A DNA stretch of 64,000 bases, from contig VZSE01008362.1 of assembly GCA_013398275.1 (NCBI GenBank), forward strand, positions 50,526 to 114,525. The letters are read 5' to 3'. Source of the stretch: Promerops cafer. Taxonomy: Eukaryota > Chordata > Aves > Passeriformes > Nectariniidae. A model generated the notes under the pieces. That model was not told where the DNA came from. It ran no database searches and worked only from the letters and a program-made list of their open reading frames with translations. A program made the position numbers and the translations under genes. Every line of letters begins with the position of its first letter. Positions within the stretch are counted from its first letter, which is position 1. Shown piece by piece: positions 59,301 through 64,000 of this stretch.

Positions 59301-60339
59301 AGATGCTGCCACACGGTGCCATCCCCTGAACCTCTGCTTTGTTCCTGCTCATGTTCCACGTCTTCTTTGCCAGGATGAGGCTTTGTAAGGATCAGAGATG
59401 CCCTGGAGAAGTCAGAGCATGGGGTCACCCTGCCAGGGGAGGCAGGGACGTGTCTCGAGCTGCTCCTCCTCAGAGCCTGCAGGCAGGTACCTGCTGCTGC
59501 TTGTCCTCACACACATCCACACATTCTGCACATGAAGCCAAAGAAAAACCCCTCACACAGGAAAGAAAAATGATTTGTGGAACCTGGATGGTGGGAATAT
59601 GCACCAGTGAGCTAAATGCAGCATCAGGGAGGAATATCTCTACAGTCAATGTAATTATTACTTCTGTCAGCTTCTTGCTGGAGACACTGAGCACTTCTTT
59701 CAGATTTGGGACAAGAAAACAAAGCATCTGATTTTTGTTTGCATATTCTTTATATAAAAGTCATTCTTGGTGCAGCATTCTGTGACCTGTTCCTTTGACT
59801 GCAATGTTCAGTCATTAACCTCTTGCAAAGCTTCCTCCCACGACACATTTGTACAATGCTGAGACTTCTCTGGCATTTATTAAGCTCAGAAAAACAAATT
59901 CCTAATAGAAATCTAACTCAGGAAACAAAGCAAACTTACGAATTGCCTTTAAATGACTTTTCAAATGCCTACATTTGGGATTTCTGCAGCTCTTCACTCC
60001 TGTGGAACATTGGGAAATACCCCAGGGAATGACATGAAGTTGGGATGGATCTCAGGGAAAGGCTCTTCTGTGATTTTATGACCAGATCAAGGAACCAAAG
60101 CAGTTTCTAAAGTTCTGTTTGGGAAACTTCTTGCTTCTGTTGCAATCTAAAATACACCTTGGAACTTTATTGCTGGTATCACTGCCTAACCCCTGCAGTG
60201 ACGTAAGTGAGCAGGAATACTGTGGGAAGAGGACGATTTCTCATCCCTTGACATGAAATCACATGTCTAGATATAACTAGGTATTGTTTAAACAACTCAG
60301 CTGAATTAACAACATTTCAGCTTTTCTAGAAATTGCCAT

Positions 60340-60590
60340 CTTTCATAAAACATCACCCAAAGCTGAAAGTAAGTTTGTTTTTTTCTCCTTACCCCCCTAC
60401 CTGGAAATAATTTGTGTATTAACGTGTCCTGAAATAATTTCTGAAACGCAAACATTGCCATCTCTTATAAAAAGAGATGAAAGTGGGTTTGTTTCTTCTG
60501 CTTCCCCCCCCAAATGAAAATAATTTGTGTATTAATAATTATTAATGACACTAATTGTGTTATTAATATGACCCTGAAATATTTTCCTCT
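60340..60590. repeat. Imperfect tandem duplication, about 120 bp
   Basis: attgccatct...gtttgttt...ataatttgtgtatta occurs from about 60335 and again from about 60456 with substitutions and small indels. Confidence 0.75.
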
Positions 60591-60639
60591 GCACTTTGTG
60601 TGCTAAGAAAAGGCACTCTGGGAAGTGCCCTGTACAAAT

Positions 60640-60835
60640 GAATTCCTCTTTGCTCACGGAGTTAAGGTTTGTGCTGAAGGAAGGTTTTGGTCATCTATTC
60701 ATGAATTTATGGATAATTAATCCATAACCTGCTCGGGTTCCTCTTTGCTCAGTAGGTTAAGGGGCCCATGGTTTGTGCTGAAGGAAGGTTTTGTCATTAT
60801 TTATGTATTTATGGAGAATTACTCCATAAAGCCGC
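60640..60835. repeat. Imperfect tandem duplication, about 100 bp
   Basis: ttcctctttgctca...tttgtgctgaaggaaggttt...tccataa is present twice, starting near 60643 and 60739. Confidence 0.8.
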
Positions 60836-60883
60836 TTGGACAGACACATCCCGACGTGGGAACGCCGGCACGTTCCCAGACAA

Positions 60884-61336
60884 TAAGCTGGATTTGTGAG
60901 TGTTTGAACAAAGGAATAAAGACTTGCCAGTCCAAATAAGACGAAACAAGGCGCCTCAAAGCGCAGATCACAGAGAGAAACCTTCCCTGGGTGTCAAAAA
61001 TCGGCAACGCGGCCCCGGGTCCCGACGGGTCCCGACGGGTCCCGACGGGTCCCGACGGGTCCCGACGGGTCCCGACGGGTCCCGACGGGTCCCGACGGGG
61101 CCCGACGGGGCCCGACGGGGCCCGACGGGGCCCGACGGGGCCCNTAAGCTGGATTTGTGAGTGTTTGAACAAAGGAATAAAGACTTGCCAGTCCAAATAA
61201 GACGAAACAAGGCGCCTCAAAGCGCAGATCACAGAGAGAAACCTTCCCTGGGTGTCAAAAATCGGCAACGCGGCCCCGGGTCCCGACGGGTCCCGACGGG
61301 TCCCGACGGGTCCCGACGGGTCCCGACGGGTCCCGG
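60884..61336. repeat. 261-bp-offset duplication around a single N, with 10-bp minisatellite
   Basis: The sequence from 60884 (taagctggatttgtgag onward) recurs identically from 61145, immediately after the lone N at 61144. Each copy ends in (GTCCCGACGG)n: 61018-61143, turning into GGCCCGACGG units, and about 61278-61336. The exact repetition abutting an N suggests an assembly overlap that was not collapsed. Confidence 0.85.
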
Positions 61337-61800
61337 TCCCCGCGCCCGGGCCGGCCCTGGCACGCCGGGCTCCCGCTGGCCCGCATCCAGCCCGAATGCG
61401 CTGGCATTTGTTCCGAGGGAGGCAGGGGAAGCAGGGGGAACTCGGGTTAAATATAACTCGGCAGCCTCCAGCAGAAACTCCGGCGGAGGAGCCGAGCGGG
61501 CGGGACCCGCCTGTTGAATCAGCAGCACGCCCGGACTCCGCTTTTAGCTCGGCAAGGGCTACAGGAGAGCGGGGGAAACGGGCTGGAGTACGTGAAAGCA
61601 GCTCTGTTTAGGGGCCTCTGTCAGCGGGGAAAACGTGCTGCGATTAAACGTGGCAGCTGCCGCTGCTCCGAGGTGTTACAAGCAGGGGACTATTTAAAGA
61701 CAATGACTGGCGCCGGCTATGCTGCCGCGATGGAGCCGCGTCCGTGGCAGCCCCGAAGTTATTTCGTGGCACGAAGTGACTTTTAGTGGCAGGGAATGCT
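61330..61800. promoter_or_regulatory. CpG-enriched block
   Basis: GC-rich with many CG dinucleotides (for example cggcggaggagccgagcgggcggg). No recognisable exon. A possible RFX2 5' exon or regulatory region. Confidence 0.3.
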
Positions 61801-61869
61801 CTCAGCTGGAGGATTTCCCCCAAAAGCCGGGACAAACGACGTCATCAGAGGCACTGGCTGCTCAGTGGT

Positions 61870-61995
61870 TACAGAATCCCAGGACAGCTGGGATGGAAGG
61901 GAGCTGAAATCCCACCTTGGTCCACCCTGTCCCATGGGCAGGGACACCTTCCACTAGCCCAGGGTGCTCCAAGCCCCGTCCAACCTGGCCTGGGA
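61870..61995 (-). mobile_element. CR1 LINE 3' fragment
   Basis: acagaatcccaggacagctg start; short copy. Confidence 0.75.
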
Positions 61996-63603
61996 TGGGT
62001 CTGGTCTTGTTTACACACACCAAAGGACACAGAAAGTGTATTTCTGATGGACCTTCACATACCTAACACACCATTTAGCAGCCACTCTCTCCAGACCACG
62101 CTCAGCCTTCAGTCCTGGGATGGGTGACCCCATCCCTCCCTCCCAGCAGGGGCTCAGTGTGGTGCCAAGTCCCCTGATGAAGGAGGGGCCAAATTTATAG
62201 GCCAAATCTACACATTTATACAGCAATCCTACAAATTTATAAGGCAATCCTACAAATTTATAAGGCAGTCCTACGAAACACTCTTTGAGAGGGCAGATCT
62301 GATGCTAAAGGAGAAAAATCTGCTGCTGGCCCCGGCCCCATGTGCTGCCTGCAGGTCCCACCTGCTCTCCAGGTGCTGCAGATTTCCCACAGGCTCAGAC
62401 CCCTCCCCAGGAGCAGAGCTGGCTCACGGCCCCGGGACACGGCTCCTGTGAGAGGAATTGATGAGATGCAAATGGCTCAGCAGGCAGATGCAAAGCAGGG
62501 ACTGTCGGTGGGAGTCACGCTGGCCGTGAGGGACCCGGCTCTGCCTTTCCTCTGTGGCAGTGGATGCTCCCATCCCATCCCATCCCATCCCCGAGCACAC
62601 TGGGATCGTTCCTGCTCTGCAGGAAGCAAGCAGGGACAAAGAAATTCCAGCTGTCAACCCCTTCTGTCTGCGCTTTCAGCCTGCAGGCCAAGCTCCTGTT
62701 GTTACCTGAGAACCCAGATTCCGATTAAAAAGATGAGCAGTTCCAAACCTCGTGGTTATGGGAACAGCTCTGACAACACCAGCCCCAAACAACAAACCCC
62801 AGGAGCCTGCCCACAGCTGTGTGACCCCGAGGCAAACGCAACACATCTCACAGAATTCCAGTACATCCCCCCTCCCTTGGGACAGCGACACGGAGAGGTG
62901 AAGACCCAGCTGGATGTGTTGGGTTTTTTTAAAAACATGAACTAAGATTTTCACGTATCCAACGCCCCACAGGCTGGTCCTACAAGGTCCTGCCTTGAGG
63001 TTTTGCCTCACCTGATTCCAGCCACCCAGAAATCAAACTGTTCATCCCAAACTCTCTCAGCAGACACAGAGGATGATTCAACCCGTCTTGAACGAGGCAA
63101 CCATGACAGAGCCTCCCAAAATGCCTCCCCTTCCACTAAGTGTGCCACTTTAAAATAAAACCTGAGACTGAACTGATCCTGAACTGACTGAAGCAAACTC
63201 GGAACGAAAAGTGAAACAGCAGAGGCGGAGAGGGAAGCCCAGGAGCTTAAGGTCCATATTTAGAGACTGACTTTTTAATTTTTTCTAAGCCAGACATTAC
63301 TTTCTATTCTCAAATGATTTGTAACCAAGATAGAGTTGAAAAGTTTGGGCAGAAGCAGATGAAAAAAGCCTCGACTAAATGATTCCGAAGCTGAGCTCTC
63401 AGTTTAACCTACCAGCCTCAGTTTAAGGACATTCCAAATGCAAAAAGGTATACTAGATTTAACAATATTTAATAAAATTATTATTTATCCTGCTCTTCAA
63501 TTAGTAAGTTTCGCCTCTTTCAACAGCAAAGCCAAAATAAAGGCTTCGGAGTGCTATGTAAGTAAAAAGAATGGAAAGATTTAATCAGGCAGCGGGAACT
63601 CAC

Positions 63604-64000
63604 GCTTGAAACAGGCACGTCCACAAAATCCCACTCTAACAGGAGAAGAATCTTGTTTCACAACACACTTTATTCAAAACCAACAGGAGAAAACCACGGC
63701 AAGAGCAGACGGCAGACGCTTGCAAATAGGTCTCGCTGCGATTTCCCCTCGTTTCTGAGACCGACGCGAAAGCGAGCGCCGGGATCTCCCAGCTCTGGCA
63801 AACTCCAGCGATGAGCTGGAGTTGAAACCACCTCCCTCCACCCCCGAGGAGGAGGAGGAGGAGCGCTCGGGGGGGTCGGGGACAGCACGGGGAGAGGGGG
63901 AGCGCGGACGGGGGCACGGGGACAGGACGGAGCGGTGCCGACTCCGCACCCAGCGCAGCGGCCGCCCTGGGCCACCCCCCGAGCCCGAGCGGCCACCCCG
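63604..64000 (-). promoter_or_regulatory. RFX2: CpG-rich right edge, candidate RFX2 promoter and noncoding first exon
   Basis: 63.75-64.0 kb is very GC/CpG-rich. On the minus strand a consensus donor AAGC|GTGAGT lies at 63603, so a 5' untranslated exon could end at 63604. The open frames over it are Pro/Arg-rich and unrecognised. Continuation beyond the window is unknown. Confidence 0.4.

Larger units (their letters stand above)
31215..63603 (-). other. RFX2: Long 5' intron or upstream region of RFX2
   Basis: No coding exon was found on either strand across 32 kb. It holds about 14 long CR1 tails (13 on the minus strand), the CAG repeat, the 23-bp and pentamer arrays, two CpG-rich blocks and much unique AT-richer sequence (for example 36.5-38.5, 49.0-49.6 and 52.4-54.4 kb). 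Confidence 0.55.

Overview
The window is avian nuclear DNA, most likely from a songbird. It carries many truncated CR1 LINE tails, the dominant bird retroposon. It is GC-rich and minisatellite-rich in the manner of a bird microchromosome, and it contains one compact-exon vertebrate gene. No bacterial, viral or organellar gene was recognised. The assembly has three runs of N: 12243-12288, 44057-44065 and a single N at 61144.

The only gene I can support is RFX2 (regulatory factor X2), on the minus strand. I traced 17 coding exons from the ATG at 31206 to the TGA at 4478. All have GT/AG borders and compatible phases, and they sum to 2181 nt (726 residues plus stop), against about 723 residues in human RFX2. 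In transcription order: exons 1-4 (31.2-26.1 kb) encode the N-terminal activation region; exon 5 (21.9 kb) is a 25-residue cassette; exons 6-7 (16.0 and 13.6 kb) encode the winged-helix DNA-binding domain; exons 8-12 (12.6-8.8 kb) encode a linker and the conserved B/C regions; exons 13-15 (7.8-6.3 kb) encode the dimerisation region; exons 16-17 (4.75-4.48 kb) encode the tail. A poly(A) signal with a GU-rich element near 2.2 kb suggests a 2.2-kb 3' UTR containing two minisatellites.

From 31.2 kb to the right edge I see no coding exon. This is read as 5' intron plus promoter region. CpG-rich stretches lie at 44.28-44.62 kb (with a cluster of X-box-like RFX binding sites and a strong minus-strand splice donor), 61.33-61.8 kb, and 63.7-64.0 kb (with a GTGAGT donor at 63603). 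Which of these is the real first exon cannot be decided from sequence alone.

Layout: 1-2.2 kb is apparent intergenic sequence downstream of RFX2; 2.2-4.48 kb is the likely 3' UTR; 4.48-31.2 kb holds coding exons and introns; 31.2-64 kb is 5' intron and candidate promoters. The main surprises are structural. A 40-bp minisatellite re-copies the exon 14 splice acceptor. A broken second copy of part of exon 15 sits inside a CR1 tail. A 35-bp duplication spans the stop codon. Two identical 30-bp elements lie at the two ends of the intron before the cassette exon. CR1 orientation switches close to the first coding exon.
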